Shown here one piece after another: positions 63,368-64,000 of a stretch of DNA of 64,000 nt. Source of the stretch: Salipaludibacillus neizhouensis (GTDB lineage Bacteria > Bacillota > Bacilli > Bacillales > Salisediminibacteriaceae); the NCBI RefSeq assembly GCF_002886185.1, contig NZ_KZ614147.1, positions 203,426 through 267,425 on the forward strand. The letters are read 5' to 3'. Numbering within the stretch: position 1 is the stretch's first letter; each line of letters opens with the position of its first letter. A model generated the notes under the pieces. That model made no database searches, had not been told where the DNA came from, and saw only the letters and a list, made by a program, of their open reading frames with translations. The position numbers and the translations under genes are program-made.

Positions 63368-64000
63368 TCAACTTTCTTTGGCTTTTGTCAAAATCTCATA
63401 TCCTGTGTCAACAATAGCAATTGTGTGTTCGAAATGGGCACACATTTCTCCATCGGTCGTTACAACAGTCCAATTGTCTCTCAACGTCCGGACATGTCTC
63501 TTTCCAGCATTCACCATTGGTTCAATGGCTAAAACCATACCTTCTTTCAGGCGTGGTCCTTTCCCTGGAGGACCGAAGTGAGGAATTTGAGGATCCTCGT
63601 GCAGACTTTGTCCAACCCCATGACCGACATACTCTCTCACTACAGAAAAGTTATGAGCCTCTACATGCTTTTGTATCGCATGAGAAATATTAGAGAGTCT
63701 TTCACCAGGTTTCGCTTCAGCAAGTCCTTTGTATAATGATTCTTCTGTTACTTCAAGGAGCTTACTTGTCTTATCATCAATCGTTCCCACTGGATACGTC
63801 CATGCGGAGTCTCCGTGGTATCCTTGAAAGTCAGCGCCAATATCTATACTAATAATGTCACCGTCTTTCAAAGCCCGATCTCCTGGAATCCCGTGTACCA
63901 ATTGATCATTCACTGAAGCGCAAATACTCCCAGTAAATCCATTATAGCCTTTAAAAGATGGAATCGCATCATACGATCGAATAAATGTATCGGCAATGTG
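63368..64000 (-). CDS. map: Type I methionine aminopeptidase, partial (N-terminus beyond window)
   Basis: In-frame from the right window edge to 63368, about 210 codons. Metal ligands: Asp in ISIDIGADF, Asp in GYHGDSAW, His in VGHGVGQ, Glu in LAIEPMVN, Glu in HFEHTIAI. Removes N-terminal methionine from nascent proteins. The N-terminal ~40 residues are outside the window. Confidence 0.96.
   Translation of the reverse strand, partial: HIADTFIRSYDAIPSFKGYNGFTGSICASVNDQLVHGIPGDRALKDGDIISIDIGADFQGYHGDSAWTYPVGTIDDKTSKLLEVTEESLYKGLAEAKPGERLSNISHAIQKHVEAHNFSVVREYVGHGVGQSLHEDPQIPHFGPPGKGPRLKEGMVLAIEPMVNAGKRHVRTLRDNWTVVTTDGEMCAHFEHTIAIVDTGYEILTKAKES

Overview
The window is a stretch of Bacillaceae chromosome. 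Low-GC Firmicute features are a liaFSR-type cluster, a water-forming NADH oxidase with a Rex-like operator, and the spc/alpha ribosomal operon running map-infA-rpmJ-rpsM-rpsK-rpoA-rplQ-ecfA1A2T-truA-rplM-rpsI. Gene content resembles halophilic Bacillaceae such as Halobacillus or Pontibacillus, but that genus-level guess is inference. Two chromosomal arms flank a 37.8 kb genomic island that is visibly more AT-rich.

Left arm (1-17,852): partial egtB; a metallo-hydrolase remnant; a polysaccharide deacetylase with an early in-frame stop; an ASCH protein; an AcuI/YhdH oxidoreductase; an ABC transporter (permease frameshifted) upstream of liaF-liaS-liaR; NADH oxidase; a membrane protein; an acyl-CoA synthetase; a secreted endo-arabinanase; a DUF2798 protein. 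Three copies of a ~125 bp structured repeat occur here, with compensatory base changes in two stems.

Island (17,853-55,870): bounded by 128 bp direct repeats made of the 3' end of rpsI plus its terminator. A tyrosine recombinase gene lies just inside the right end, and a 24 bp arm-type repeat lies near each end. The right third is a phage/satellite-type replication module: excisionase-like protein, broken primase halves, replisome organizer, DnaC-like loader, and an AT-rich segment flanked by three iterons on each side. XRE regulators follow. The remainder is cargo, largely defence-like: a PARIS-like AAA/DUF4435 pair, an OLD-like AAA-TOPRIM ATPase with an unknown partner, a SEFIR protein with a partner, a possible PD-(D/E)XK nuclease pair, a Panacea-domain antitoxin beside a membrane protein, a truncated HsdM, a GIY-YIG-like nuclease, an IS110-family element, and a secreted-nuclease lipoprotein. 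A 1,126 bp Tn7/Tn552-like mini-element with a perfect 5 bp target duplication carries a chlorite-dismutase-family gene and no transposase. No conjugation or packaging genes are visible. The replication genes carry stops and frameshifts, while most defence genes are intact.

Right arm (55,803-64,000): the ribosomal/ECF operon, all on the minus strand. The last codons and terminator of rpsI are now supplied by the island. Function calls come from motif reading only; no database search was possible.
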